The notes under the pieces were generated by a model. The model had not been told where the DNA came from and made no database searches. It saw only the letters and a list, made by a program, of their open reading frames with translations. The translations under genes were made by a program, and so were the position numbers. This document shows, in pieces, positions 27,792 through 36,305 of a stretch of DNA of 64,000 bases (within the stretch, counting starts at the first letter, position 1; the number at the start of each line of letters is the position of its first letter). The stretch covers positions 868,001-932,000 of the forward strand of contig NZ_CP042266.1 of NCBI RefSeq assembly GCF_007856155.1, read 5' to 3'. The stretch comes from Streptomyces qinzhouensis. Its GTDB lineage: Bacteria > Actinomycetota > Actinomycetes > Streptomycetales > Streptomycetaceae.

Positions 27792-27980
27792 ATGTCGCCC
27801 CTTCAACGTGAGTCCGAGGCCGTCGTGCCCTCGGCATCCGTACAGTCCGCCGCCGAGCTCAACGCCCGTATCCGGGAGCTGTGGGCCGACGGACGGCTGC
27901 CCGAGGAGCGGCGCGGGGAGTACGAGGCGCTGGTGCTGAAGTGGGCGACCACGCTGGAGCACATCGAGCGCGCCGCCTGA
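27792..27980 (+). CDS. Small conserved hypothetical protein
   Basis: 62 aa, acidic to neutral, mostly helical in pattern (SAAELNARIRELWADGRLPEERRGEYEALVLKWATTLEHIERA). No Cys cluster, signal peptide or membrane segment. Codon use looks like real coding sequence and such ~60-residue proteins recur in Streptomyces, but the function is unknown. It sits 55 bp before the methyltransferase gene on the same strand, possibly in one transcript. Confidence 0.7.
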   Translation: MSPLQRESEAVVPSASVQSAAELNARIRELWADGRLPEERRGEYEALVLKWATTLEHIERAA

Positions 27981-28035
27981 GCGACCCCGGGCCGGGTCGG
28001 CCGGACCGCCCGCGGGCGGCTAGCCTTGCTGCACG

Positions 28036-29217
28036 ATGAACCGTCTGACCACGCCCTGGGGCGATCTCGCCCTCACCCGCTTCCCCGAGGACCCGCGCGA
28101 CCCCCTTCGCGCCTGGGACGCCGCCGACGAGTATCTGCTGCGGCACCTCGCCGAGCAGGGCACGGATCTCTCGGGGGCGCTGGTCGTCCTGGGTGACCGG
28201 TGGGGCGCGCTGACCACCTCGCTCGCCGCGCACCGGCCCGTCCAGATCACCGACTCGTATCTGGGGCAGCGGGCGACCGCCGCCAATCTGGCGCGCAACG
28301 GCGCGGACGCGGCTGCGGCCGAACTGCGGAGCGTGCGCGACACCCCGCCGGAGCGGATCGACGTCCTGCTGGTGCGGGTGCCCAAGAGCCTGGCGCTGCT
28401 GGAGGACCAGCTGCACCGGCTGGCGCCCGCCGTCCACGAGGGCACGGTGGTCATCGGTACCGGCATGGTCGGTGAGATCCACACCTCCACCCTGAAACTG
28501 TTCGAACAGATCATCGGTCCGACGCGTACGTCGCTCGCGGTGCGCAAGGCTCGGCTGATCTTCTGTACGCCGGATTCCTCGCTGCCCCGGACGGCCGGCC
28601 CCTGGCCGCTGCGGTACGCCCTGCCGGACGGCATCGGGGCGATCTCGGGCCGCACGGTCACGAACCACGCGGGCGTCTTCTGCGCCGACCGGCTCGATAT
28701 CGGCACCCGGTTCTTCCTCGGGCAACTACCGGTCCCCCGCGGTCCGGTCCACATCGTCGACCTGGGCTGCGGCAACGGCGTGGTCGGTACGGCCGCGGCA
28801 CTGGCCGGCCCCGAGGCGTCGGTGACCTTCGCCGACGAGTCGTTCTCCGCCGTGGCCTCGGCCGAGGCCACGTACCGCGACAATGTCCCCGAAGGCGGCG
28901 GGGCCGCGTTCACCGTCAGTGACGGGCTCGCCGGGCTGCCGGACGCCTCGGCGGATCTCGTGCTGTGCAATCCGCCCTTCCACTCCCACCGGGCGACCAC
29001 GGACACCACCGCCCGCCGGATGTTCGCCGACGCCCGTCGGGTGCTGCGGCCCGGCGGCGAGCTGTGGGTGGTCGGCAACCGCCATCTGGGCTATCACGTC
29101 ACCCTGCGCCGGATTTTCGGCAACAGCGAGGTGGTGGCGGGCCATCCGAAGTTCGTGGTGCTGCGGGCGGTCTCGAAGGCCGCCCCGCTGGGCCGTTCGC
29201 GTGCCGGGGCACGCTGA
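28036..29217 (+). CDS. RlmG/RsmC-type class I SAM methyltransferase
   Basis: 393 aa with the tandem architecture of rRNA guanine-N2 methyltransferases. A degenerate N-terminal MTase-like half (1-200) is followed by a catalytic C-terminal half with SAM loop HIVDLGCGNGVVGTAAA and the catalytic motif NPPFHSH. The length (393) is closer to RlmG (23S rRNA G1835) than RsmC. It is probably cytoplasmic and acts on rRNA. The exact target nucleotide is inference from the family. Confidence 0.88.
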   Translation: MNRLTTPWGDLALTRFPEDPRDPLRAWDAADEYLLRHLAEQGTDLSGALVVLGDRWGALTTSLAAHRPVQITDSYLGQRATAANLARNGADAAAAELRSVRDTPPERIDVLLVRVPKSLALLEDQLHRLAPAVHEGTVVIGTGMVGEIHTSTLKLFEQIIGPTRTSLAVRKARLIFCTPDSSLPRTAGPWPLRYALPDGIGAISGRTVTNHAGVFCADRLDIGTRFFLGQLPVPRGPVHIVDLGCGNGVVGTAAALAGPEASVTFADESFSAVASAEATYRDNVPEGGGAAFTVSDGLAGLPDASADLVLCNPPFHSHRATTDTTARRMFADARRVLRPGGELWVVGNRHLGYHVTLRRIFGNSEVVAGHPKFVVLRAVSKAAPLGRSRAGAR

Positions 29218-29268
29218 CGGACCGGTACGGGTCTTGGCCCCGGGGGAAAGCTGCCGGAGACTGAGCCG

Positions 29269-29712
29269 ATGACGCAGCGCGTGGATCTTTCGACCGTGAT
29301 GGACCGGCTGGCCATCGATGATCTGGTCACGGAGTACGCGGTGGCCGTGGACGACGGGGACTGGACCGCCTACCGGGCCCTGTTCACCGACGACGGCCGG
29401 GCCGACTACCGCTCATCGGGCGGTATCGAGGGCCCGGTGTCCGAGGTCGCCGTATGGATGGCGGAGAACATGGCCCGGTTCTCCGTACGGCAGCATCTGA
29501 TCGTCAACCGCCGGGTGAGCATCGAGGATCTGGGCGGCTGGTCCGGCGACCGGGCGGAGGTGCGGGCGGACTACGTCTGTCCGATGCGGCTCGGCCCGGA
29601 CGAGGATCTGGTGTGCGGCGGCCGGTATGTGTTCGCCCTGGCCCGCACCGGCGGCGGCTGGCGGCTGCGCGGGGTGGTCGTCGAGGAGAGGTGGCGGCGC
29701 GGCCCCGGGTGA
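29269..29712 (+). CDS. SnoaL-like/NTF2-fold protein
   Basis: 147 aa. The pattern DRLAIDDLVTEYAVAVDDGDWTAYRALFTDDGRADY at the N-terminus is the SnoaL_4/NTF2-like signature, followed by beta-strand-rich sequence ending in GGWRLRGVVVEERW. This fold is used by cyclases, dehydratases and ring-hydroxylating dioxygenase small subunits. A His/Asp dyad is possible but not assignable. It may share a transcript with the upstream methyltransferase gene (51 bp gap). Confidence 0.82.
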   Translation: MTQRVDLSTVMDRLAIDDLVTEYAVAVDDGDWTAYRALFTDDGRADYRSSGGIEGPVSEVAVWMAENMARFSVRQHLIVNRRVSIEDLGGWSGDRAEVRADYVCPMRLGPDEDLVCGGRYVFALARTGGGWRLRGVVVEERWRRGPG

Positions 29713-29800
29713 GCTTCCGGGCGCCGCCGGGAGGCAAGGGCCACACTGAGGGGAACCCGGGCGCCGGCGCCCCGGTCCGGCCGTGGCGAGGAGGCCCCGT

Positions 29801-31414
29801 ATGCGCACTCCGGCCGGCCGTCGGCGGGCCGCGGCCGCGCTCGTGGCGGGCGGACTGCCGGTGTTCGCCTTCCCGGAGCCCTCCTGGTGGTGGTGGGCCT
29901 ATGCGGCCCTGGTCCCGTGGCTGCTGCTGTTGCGTTCGGCGTCCGGCGGGCGCCGGGCCGCGTTCGAGGGCTGGCTCGGCGGTACGGGCTTCCTGATCGC
30001 GGTGCACAGCTGGCTGATCCCGAACCTGACCGTCTTCATCGTGCCGCTGGCGGCGCTGCTGGGGCTGCTCTGGGCGCCCTGGGGCCTGCTGGTGCACCGG
30101 ATGCTCGGCGGGCCGCCGGGGCCGGACGGCGGGCGGGCGGACCGGTCGGGCGGGCCGTCCGCGACCCGGGCGGTGGCCGCCGTCGCCGTGGTGCCCGCGG
30201 GCTGGCTGATGATCGAACTGGTCCGCTCCTGGCAGTGGCTGGGCGGGCCCTGGGGGCTGATGGGGGCGAGTCAGTGGCAGGTACCGCCCGCACTCCGGCT
30301 GGCGTCGGCCGGTGGGGTGTGGCTGGTGAGTCTGCTGGTCGTGGCGGTGAACACGGCGATCGTGGTACTGATCACCGTGCCCCGGGCCCGGTGGGCGACC
30401 GCGGGCACGGTGGCGCTCGGCGCGCTGGTCACCGCGTCGCTCGTGGCCTGGGCGCCGCGCCCGCACCCCGCGGGACGGGCCCGGATCGCGGTGGTCCAGC
30501 CGGGTGTGATCCAGGACGCCGGGGCACGGCTCGCCCGCGAGGAGCGGCTGACCCGGGAACTGTCCGGGAGACCGGCCGGACAGCGGCTCGACCTCGTGAT
30601 GTGGGGAGAGAGCAGTATCGGGGAGGATCCGTACGGGAACCCGGCGCTGACGGCCGGTCTGGCGGCGCTCTCCCGCGGGGCCGGTGCCGATCTGCTGGTC
30701 AACGCGGACGCCCGGCGGTCCGGCTCCCGCGGAATCTACAAGAGCGCGGTGCTGGTGGGACCCCATGGCCTGACCGGGCAGCGGTACGACAAGATGCGGC
30801 TGGTGCCCTTCGGGGAGTACATCCCCTTCCGTTCGGTCCTGGGCTGGGCGACCTCGGTCGGCCGGGCGGCCCGAATCGACCGGCGGCACGGAAACCATCC
30901 GGTGGTGATGGTCCTCCCGCCGGGGACGGACGGGGCGGGCAGACTGCGCGTCGGGCCGCTGATCTGCTTCGAGACGGCGTTTCCCGATATGAGCCGCACC
31001 CTGGTCCGGCGCGGCGCGCGGGTGCTGGCCGCCCAGTCGTCGACCTCGACGTTCCAGGACAGCTGGGCCCCGGCGCAGCACGCGTCGCTCGCGGCGCTGC
31101 GGGCGGCCGAGACCGGGAGGCCGATGGTGCACGCGACGCTGACCGGCATCAGCGCGGCGTACGGCCCCGACGGCGCCCGGTCCGGCCCTCGGCTGCCCGT
31201 GAGCGCCAGTACGGCCGTCGTCTACGACGTCCCTCTGGCGACGGGTACGACGTTGTTCGTCCGCTACGGGGACTGGGCGGTGTACGCGTCGGCCGGGGTC
31301 CTCGTCCTGCTGGCGGGTGCGCTGGGCGTCCGGCGGTTCAGCCGGCCTGTTCGAGGGCCCGGAGGACGACCTGCTCGCACAGCTCGTGGGTCCGCAGCGC
31401 GTCCCGGGCGCTGA
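29801..31414 (+). CDS. lnt: Apolipoprotein N-acyltransferase
   Basis: 537 aa from ATG 29801, with GAGGAGG at 29788-29794. The N-terminal ~230 residues hold six or so membrane helices. A nitrilase-fold catalytic domain follows with the full triad: E270 (MWGESSIG), K331 (YDKMRLVPFGEY) and C389 (LICFETAFPD). A further membrane helix and a basic tail close the protein. It N-acylates the lipid-modified Cys of lipoproteins at the membrane. Several lipoprotein genes occur in this window. Its 3' end overlaps the convergent oxidoreductase gene by 77 bp. Confidence 0.92.
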   Translation: MRTPAGRRRAAAALVAGGLPVFAFPEPSWWWWAYAALVPWLLLLRSASGGRRAAFEGWLGGTGFLIAVHSWLIPNLTVFIVPLAALLGLLWAPWGLLVHRMLGGPPGPDGGRADRSGGPSATRAVAAVAVVPAGWLMIELVRSWQWLGGPWGLMGASQWQVPPALRLASAGGVWLVSLLVVAVNTAIVVLITVPRARWATAGTVALGALVTASLVAWAPRPHPAGRARIAVVQPGVIQDAGARLAREERLTRELSGRPAGQRLDLVMWGESSIGEDPYGNPALTAGLAALSRGAGADLLVNADARRSGSRGIYKSAVLVGPHGLTGQRYDKMRLVPFGEYIPFRSVLGWATSVGRAARIDRRHGNHPVVMVLPPGTDGAGRLRVGPLICFETAFPDMSRTLVRRGARVLAAQSSTSTFQDSWAPAQHASLAALRAAETGRPMVHATLTGISAAYGPDGARSGPRLPVSASTAVVYDVPLATGTTLFVRYGDWAVYASAGVLVLLAGALGVRRFSRPVRGPGGRPARTARGSAARPGR

Positions 31415-32243
31415 GCGCCTTGCCCGCGCGCACCGCGTCGAGGAAGCCCAGGATCGCCTGCTCAAGTCCGCGCTGGCGGGCGACCGGCACCCAGTCGCCC
31501 CGGCGGCGAAGACTCGGCTGCCCCTTGTGGTCGATCACCTCGGCGAGATTGCGGACCTCGCGCTTGGCGTCCTGGCCCGAGATCTCCAGGATCTCCTCGG
31601 TGGAACCGCTCAGATGGTTCATCGTGCCGATGGCGGTGAAGCCGTCGCCGGAGAGCTGGAGGACGACGTGGTGCATCAGCCCGCCGTCCATCCGGGCCCG
31701 GATGTCGGTGTGGGTGACCGTGCCGGGGACGAGGAAGCGGAGGGTGTCGACGACATGGATGAAGTCGTCGAAGACGAAGGTCCGCGGATCCTCGGGGAGG
31801 CCGATGCGGTTCTTCTGCATCAGGATCAGCTCGCGCGGATGCTCCAGGCACTGGGCGTAGCCGGGCGCGAGACGGCGGTTGAAGCCGACGGTCAGGGAGA
31901 CACCGCGGGATTCGGCGAGGTCCACCACCCGCCGGGCCTCGGAGAGGCCGTAGGCGATCGGCTTGTCGACATAGGTGGGGACACCGGCTTCCAGCAGCGC
32001 CGTGACGATCTCCGGGTGGACCGCGGTCGGGGCGTGGACGAACGCCGCGTCGAGTCCGGCGGCGATCAGGGAGCCGAGGTCGGTGTGGCGGGCCGGGTCC
32101 GGGACGCGGTAGGCGTCACCGACCCGGGCGAGGGTGTCGGCGCTGCGGGTCTGGAGGTGCAGTTCGATCCCGGGCAGGGTGCCCAGTACCGGCAGATAGG
32201 CCTTCTGCGCGATATCGCCGAGCCCGATGCAGCCGACCTTCAA
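31338..32243 (-). CDS. Gfo/Idh/MocA family oxidoreductase
   Basis: 301 aa. N-terminal Rossmann loop GCIGLGDIAQKAYLPVLG; the conserved EKP motif is present as DKPIAYGLSEARRV; the C-terminal GFO_IDH_MocA domain follows. NAD(P)-dependent oxidation of a sugar or cyclitol-like substrate is expected from the family. It overlaps the upstream FAD-monooxygenase gene by 4 bp, so the two form an operon that is divergent from a TetR gene. Confidence 0.88.
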   Translation of the reverse strand: MKVGCIGLGDIAQKAYLPVLGTLPGIELHLQTRSADTLARVGDAYRVPDPARHTDLGSLIAAGLDAAFVHAPTAVHPEIVTALLEAGVPTYVDKPIAYGLSEARRVVDLAESRGVSLTVGFNRRLAPGYAQCLEHPRELILMQKNRIGLPEDPRTFVFDDFIHVVDTLRFLVPGTVTHTDIRARMDGGLMHHVVLQLSGDGFTAIGTMNHLSGSTEEILEISGQDAKREVRNLAEVIDHKGQPSLRRRGDWVPVARQRGLEQAILGFLDAVRAGKALSARDALRTHELCEQVVLRALEQAG

Positions 32244-33466
32244 CTGAGCCTCCTGGTGCCGTCGCCGTCCGCCCCGTCCGGGGCCGGTTCAGCATACGTG
32301 CGGTGCGGCGGCCGCCAGTCGGCGATTCCGTCGAAGGCCCGTACGGCGGCTCCTGGGCCGAGCCGGGCGGTGAGGGCCATCAGACCGTCCCGGAGCGTGA
32401 CGGCGGGAAGGCTCGTGAGGGAGTGGAGGCGGAAGACCCGGGCGGCGCGGCGGACGATGCGGGCAGTGCGGGGCAGCCGGTCGGTGGTGTACGCGGCGAG
32501 CCCGGCGCCGAGGTCGCCGCCGGCGCAGTGGTGGGCGAGGACGACGGCGTCCTCCACCGCCTGGTTGCCGCCCTGGCCGAGGGAGGGCGCCATGGCGTGG
32601 GCCGCGTCACCGACGAGGACGGTACGGCCGCGGTGGAAAGCGGGCAGCGGGTCGATCATGTGGTGCACGTCGTGGCGCAGGACACCGTCCGTGGCGGCGG
32701 CGATCAGCCGTGGAATCGGATCGTGCCAGTCGCCGTAGCGGCGCAGCAGCTCGGCCCGTTCGTCGTCGGCGTGTTCGCCCTCGGGGGCCACGGCCGCCGC
32801 ATAGGCGTAGGCGCGGCCGTCCTTGAAGAGGTGGCTGCCCCAGATACGGCCGGGGCCCCAGGTCTCGTGCGGGTCGAAGCCGTCGACGCCGGTGACGACG
32901 ATGCGCCAGGTCGTGAGGCCGGAGTAGCGGGGTCCGGGGTGGCCGGGGAAGAGGACACGACGGACGGCGGAGTGGATGCCGTCGGCGCCGACGACGATGT
33001 CGGCCTCCATCTCGGTCTCGGTCCCACCGTCGGGGACGGCGACCCGGGCGGGGCGTCCGGTGGCCGATCCGGGGTCGGTGAGCCGGGCGGGACTGCCGGT
33101 GCGGACAGTCCCGTCGGGCAGCCGGCTCAGGAGCCGTTCGATCAGGGTGGCGCGGTGCAGCAGCACGACGGGGCCGCCGAAGCGGGCGGCCAGTGCATCG
33201 CTGTTCATCCGGATGAGCCACCGGCCGGCGGGGTCGCGCAGTCCGCCGTCGCCCTGCCAGGCGGCGAGGGAACGGATCTCGTCGCCGAGCCCGACGGTGT
33301 CGAGAGCGCGCTGTGCGTTGGGGGCGAGGGCGATCCCGGCCCCGACCGGGTCGAGGGAGGCGGCCCGCTCCAGGACGGTGACCTGCCGGCCGCTGCGGTG
33401 GAGGGCGACGGCCGCGGTCAGCCCTCCGATTCCGCCGCCGATCACGATGGCACGCTGCTTCGGCAT
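32240..33466 (-). CDS. FAD-dependent monooxygenase (PHBH/salicylate-hydroxylase type)
   Basis: 408 aa from ATG 33466, with GAGGGG 5 bp before it; GTG 33472 is less likely because that site is too close. Dinucleotide loop IGGGIGGLTAAVALH, the DG motif VVGADGIHSAVR and the GD motif VLVGDAAHAMAPSLGQGGNQAVEDA mark a class A flavoprotein hydroxylase. Substrate unknown. It is the first gene of an operon with the Gfo/Idh gene, transcribed away from a TetR regulator across two operator sites at 33486-33528, the first of which begins 20 bp from this start codon. Confidence 0.9.
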   Translation of the reverse strand: MPKQRAIVIGGGIGGLTAAVALHRSGRQVTVLERAASLDPVGAGIALAPNAQRALDTVGLGDEIRSLAAWQGDGGLRDPAGRWLIRMNSDALAARFGGPVVLLHRATLIERLLSRLPDGTVRTGSPARLTDPGSATGRPARVAVPDGGTETEMEADIVVGADGIHSAVRRVLFPGHPGPRYSGLTTWRIVVTGVDGFDPHETWGPGRIWGSHLFKDGRAYAYAAAVAPEGEHADDERAELLRRYGDWHDPIPRLIAAATDGVLRHDVHHMIDPLPAFHRGRTVLVGDAAHAMAPSLGQGGNQAVEDAVVLAHHCAGGDLGAGLAAYTTDRLPRTARIVRRAARVFRLHSLTSLPAVTLRDGLMALTARLGPGAAVRAFDGIADWRPPHRTYAEPAPDGADGDGTRRLS

Positions 33467-33485
33467 GGGCACCCCTCGAATCTCA

Positions 33486-33528
33486 ACTACATCTGTAGTG
33501 GCGCTCCAAACGCTACTACAGATGTAGT
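33486..33528. promoter_or_regulatory. Two-site TetR operator
   Basis: ACTACATCTGTAGT (33486-33499) and its exact reverse complement ACTACAGATGTAGT (33515-33528). Each is an ACTACA-2-TGTAGT palindrome. The sites are 29 bp centre to centre, and the whole segment forms 18-bp arms with one mismatch around a 7-bp loop. It lies between the FAD-monooxygenase and TetR starts. Confidence 0.85.
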
Positions 33529-33549
33529 GCGGGCGATAGACTGGCCGCC

Positions 33550-34212
33550 ATGAAGCGACCTCTCACCACCGGGCCGGCCGGGGCCGGACCCGCGGGAGCC
33601 GGCTCCGCGGCGACCCGCGCCGAGCTGATCGCCGACACCGCCCTGCGGCTGCTGGCCGAACGGGGGATGCGCGGGCTCACCCACCGGGCCGTGGACGAGG
33701 TCGCGGGACTCCCCCAGGGCTCCACGTCGAACGGTGCCCGCACCCGGCTCGCCCTGCTGGAACTGGCCGTACGGCGGCTGGCGGAGCGCGAGGAGGCGGT
33801 GCTCGGCCTGCCCGGCTTCCCGGGGCCCGGCAGCGGGCCCGAGGCGTTCGCCGAGGCGATGGCGCTCGCCGTGCACCGCTATCTGACCCGGCACCGCCCC
33901 CTGGTCGTGGCCCGCTACGAACTCGCCCTGGAGGCCACCCGCCGCCCCGAACTCCGCGCCGTCTACGACGCCGCGGGCAGCCGGCTGCGCGCCCCGCTGA
34001 TCGCCCTGATGACCGCGGCGGGGTCCCTCGCGCCCGAACGTCACGCGCTGTCCCTGATCGCCTGGGCGGACGGTCTGATGTTCACCTGTGCCGCGGGCTC
34101 GTACCACGACGCGATTCCCCGCCCGGAAGACCTCCGGACCGGCTTCGGAGAACTCCTGCACGGCATGCTCGCCCCCGGGGAACCCGCACCGGAATCCCCG
34201 ACGGCCCCCTGA
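33550..34212 (+). CDS. TetR/AcrR family regulator
   Basis: 220 aa. After a Gly/Ala-rich leader, the helix-turn-helix (about 22-68) reads TALRLLAERGMRGLTHRAVDEVAGLPQGSTSN, the form seen in TetR regulators beside flavin monooxygenases. A helical ligand domain completes it. The start codon is 21 bp from the second operator site, so autoregulation and repression of the divergent monooxygenase operon are likely. It ends at a strong hairpin. Confidence 0.92.
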   Translation: MKRPLTTGPAGAGPAGAGSAATRAELIADTALRLLAERGMRGLTHRAVDEVAGLPQGSTSNGARTRLALLELAVRRLAEREEAVLGLPGFPGPGSGPEAFAEAMALAVHRYLTRHRPLVVARYELALEATRRPELRAVYDAAGSRLRAPLIALMTAAGSLAPERHALSLIAWADGLMFTCAAGSYHDAIPRPEDLRTGFGELLHGMLAPGEPAPESPTAP

Positions 34213-34221
34213 CCCGCGCCC

Positions 34222-34294
34222 GAGTCCGGCCTTCCGGCCGCGCCCGCCCGGGCGGGGACGCACCGCACGCGGGCCCGGCCGGAAGGCCGGACTC
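34222..34294. terminator. Long-arm terminator after the TetR gene
   Basis: Perfect 18-bp arms GAGTCCGGCCTTCCGGCC (34222-34239) and its complement (34277-34294) enclose 37 bp that themselves contain CCCGCCCGGGCGGG. It starts 9 bp past the TetR stop. Confidence 0.75.
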
Positions 34295-34357
34295 CCTTCA
34301 CTCGTCCGGAGCAACGTGCGCGCGTACGGCTCCGTACGCGCCCCCGGTCGCAGCAGA

Positions 34358-34825
34358 GTGGCGACCGTGCCGCGAACGACGAACGCCACCGCCGCCCTGA
34401 CCGCGCTGACGGTCTGGGCCGTCCTCGGTCTCACCGTCACCGGCTGTGTGACCGTGGCGCCGCAGCGCTCCGCGGAGCCCGCGCCACCGCCGCCGACGAG
34501 TGCTCCGCCGCCCGCCGTCGTACACCCTCAGATCGTCCGTCAGCCGGCGCTGGAGTCCCTGGTCGGGCCGCCCGGCGCCACCCCGGCACCGAGCGCGCCA
34601 CGGACCGCGCGCCCGGCGGCTCCCCCGCCCCGGACCGAACGCCGGCGGCCGCCCGCCGCCGCCCCGGAGCGTCCCCGCGCCCGCCCCGCGCAGCCACCGC
34701 GCCGGCCCGTGACGGTGGTGCCCCGGGGGGCCGTCCCCGATGTCTGCGGGCTGGCCGAGGCGTACGGCGGCTGGCGCCGGGACAGCGCCCAGGCCAGGAT
34801 CTGCCGGGACGCCGCCCGCCGCTGA
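34358..34825 (+). CDS. Putative small lipoprotein
   Basis: 155 aa from GTG 34358 (GTG 34367 is an alternative). A basic start, a hydrophobic stretch (LTALTVWAVLGLTVTGC) and a Cys in a lipobox-like position suggest a lipoprotein. About 100 residues of Pro/Ala/Arg-rich low-complexity sequence follow, then a short conserved-looking end VCGLAEAYGGWRRDSAQARICRDA with two Cys. That last block occurs in other Streptomyces envelope proteins, but I do not know its function. Confidence 0.65.
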   Translation: MATVPRTTNATAALTALTVWAVLGLTVTGCVTVAPQRSAEPAPPPPTSAPPPAVVHPQIVRQPALESLVGPPGATPAPSAPRTARPAAPPPRTERRRPPAAAPERPRARPAQPPRRPVTVVPRGAVPDVCGLAEAYGGWRRDSAQARICRDAARR

Positions 34826-34840
34826 GCCGGGCCCGCGCGG

Positions 34841-35317
34841 TCAGCCGGGGTCCGCTTCGAGCCGCCGCGCCAGTTCGTCGATTCCGGTACGGATCCGGCG
34901 GGCGTGGCCGTCGTCCCCGCCGAGGCCGTCCAGCGCGCCGCGGGCCCGGCCGAGATGGAGCCGGGCCGCCTCCGGGTGGTGCAGCCGCAGATAGCCCAAG
35001 GCGAGATCGAGATGGAGCGAGGGGTAGAGCGCGCGCAGTGCCTGCCCGGCCCCGGGGGCCGCCCGGTCGGCCCGCCCCGCATCGGCCGCCGCGAGAGCCC
35101 GCAGATCCCAGGCGAGCGCATCGCCCGGGTCGTCCTGGACATCGGCGAGATAGCGGGCGAGCGTACAGCGGTGGAGCGCCGCTCCGCCGGCACCGATTTC
35201 CGACCAGAGCGCGGCGAAGCGATTCCGGGCCTCTTCGCGGTCGCCGCCGTGCAGCAGCATGGCGGCCTGCCCGATCCGGGTCGTCAGAGCGTCGTCGGAC
35301 GCCCGTTGCTGGGTCAC
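34841..35317 (-). CDS. TPR-like hypothetical protein
   Basis: 158 aa, almost entirely helical, with tetratricopeptide-like pairs such as GQAAMLLHGGDREEARNRFAALW and LHLDLALGYLRLHHPEAARLHLGRARGAL. There is no catalytic motif, signal peptide or membrane segment. It is probably a small protein-interaction module. It is convergent with the lipoprotein gene (15-bp gap). Confidence 0.75.
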   Translation of the reverse strand: MTQQRASDDALTTRIGQAAMLLHGGDREEARNRFAALWSEIGAGGAALHRCTLARYLADVQDDPGDALAWDLRALAAADAGRADRAAPGAGQALRALYPSLHLDLALGYLRLHHPEAARLHLGRARGALDGLGGDDGHARRIRTGIDELARRLEADPG

Positions 35318-35513
35318 CGCGGCCTCCCGCGTCGGTGCGGCGCCGGGGCGGAGGCTGCCGCCCCGGCGATGGCGCTGATTCCGCCGGGAGCGACGCTAAC
35401 CGCAGACCGTCCTCATCCGCGTCAGGCCGGGCCCGGCGGCCCGGCCTGTCGCCGGGCGCGCCGGATCCGCCCCTACCACGGCACGGCCCCGGGCACGGGC
35501 CGGCGGCCGCCGG

Positions 35514-36197
35514 TCAGCCCAGGTCGGGAATGCGCCAGTCGATCGGCTCATGCCCCTGCGCCGCGACCGCCTCGTTGATCTGCGTGAACGGCTGGGAGCC
35601 GAAGAACTTCTTGGCCGACAGCGGCGAGGGGTGCGCGCCCTTGACGACCACATGCCGGCTCTCGTCGATCAGCGGCAGCTTCTTCTGCGCGTAGTTCCCC
35701 CACAGCACGAAGACCGCCGGATCGGGCCGCTCGGCCACGGCCCGGATGACCGCGTCCGTCACCTTCTCCCAGCCCTTGCCCTTGTGGGAGTTGGCCTCCC
35801 CGGCCCGGACCGTCAGCACGGCGTTGAGCAGCAGCACCCCCTGCTCGGCCCAGGGCATCAGATAGCCGTTGTCCGGGACGGGCAGCCCCAGCTCCGCCGC
35901 CATCTCCTTGTAGATGTTCCGCAGGGACGGCGGGATCTTGACGCCCGGCCGGACCGAGAAGCACAGCCCGTGGCCCTGCCCCTCGCCGTGGTAGGGGTCC
36001 TGGCCGAGGATGAGGACCTTGACCTTGTCGTACGGAGTGGCCTCCAGTGCGGCGAAGACCTCCTCGCGGGGCGGATAGACCGGCCCGCGGGCCCGCTCCT
36101 CCTCGACGAACTCGGTCAGCTCCTTGAAGTAGGGCTTCTGCAGCTCGTCGCCGAGAACGCTGCGCCAGGACTCGGGCAGCAGGTCGGTGTCGGTCAC
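35514..36197 (-). CDS. ung: Uracil-DNA glycosylase, family 1
   Basis: 227 aa, standard length. The water-activating loop GQDPYHGEGQGHGLCFSV and the DNA-intercalation loop HPSPLSA are intact, as is the uracil-binding VFVLWGNYAQKK block. It removes uracil from DNA in base-excision repair. It is monocistronic. Confidence 0.96.
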   Translation of the reverse strand: MTDTDLLPESWRSVLGDELQKPYFKELTEFVEEERARGPVYPPREEVFAALEATPYDKVKVLILGQDPYHGEGQGHGLCFSVRPGVKIPPSLRNIYKEMAAELGLPVPDNGYLMPWAEQGVLLLNAVLTVRAGEANSHKGKGWEKVTDAVIRAVAERPDPAVFVLWGNYAQKKLPLIDESRHVVVKGAHPSPLSAKKFFGSQPFTQINEAVAAQGHEPIDWRIPDLG

Positions 36198-36305
36198 GTC
36201 AAGAACCTCCGGAATGCGTTGCGTTGCCAGTCACAGAACCTACCGGGAGCCACTGACAACGGACCCGCCCGCCCGGGTCTCACCGCTCCCGGGCAGCCCG
36301 GTACC

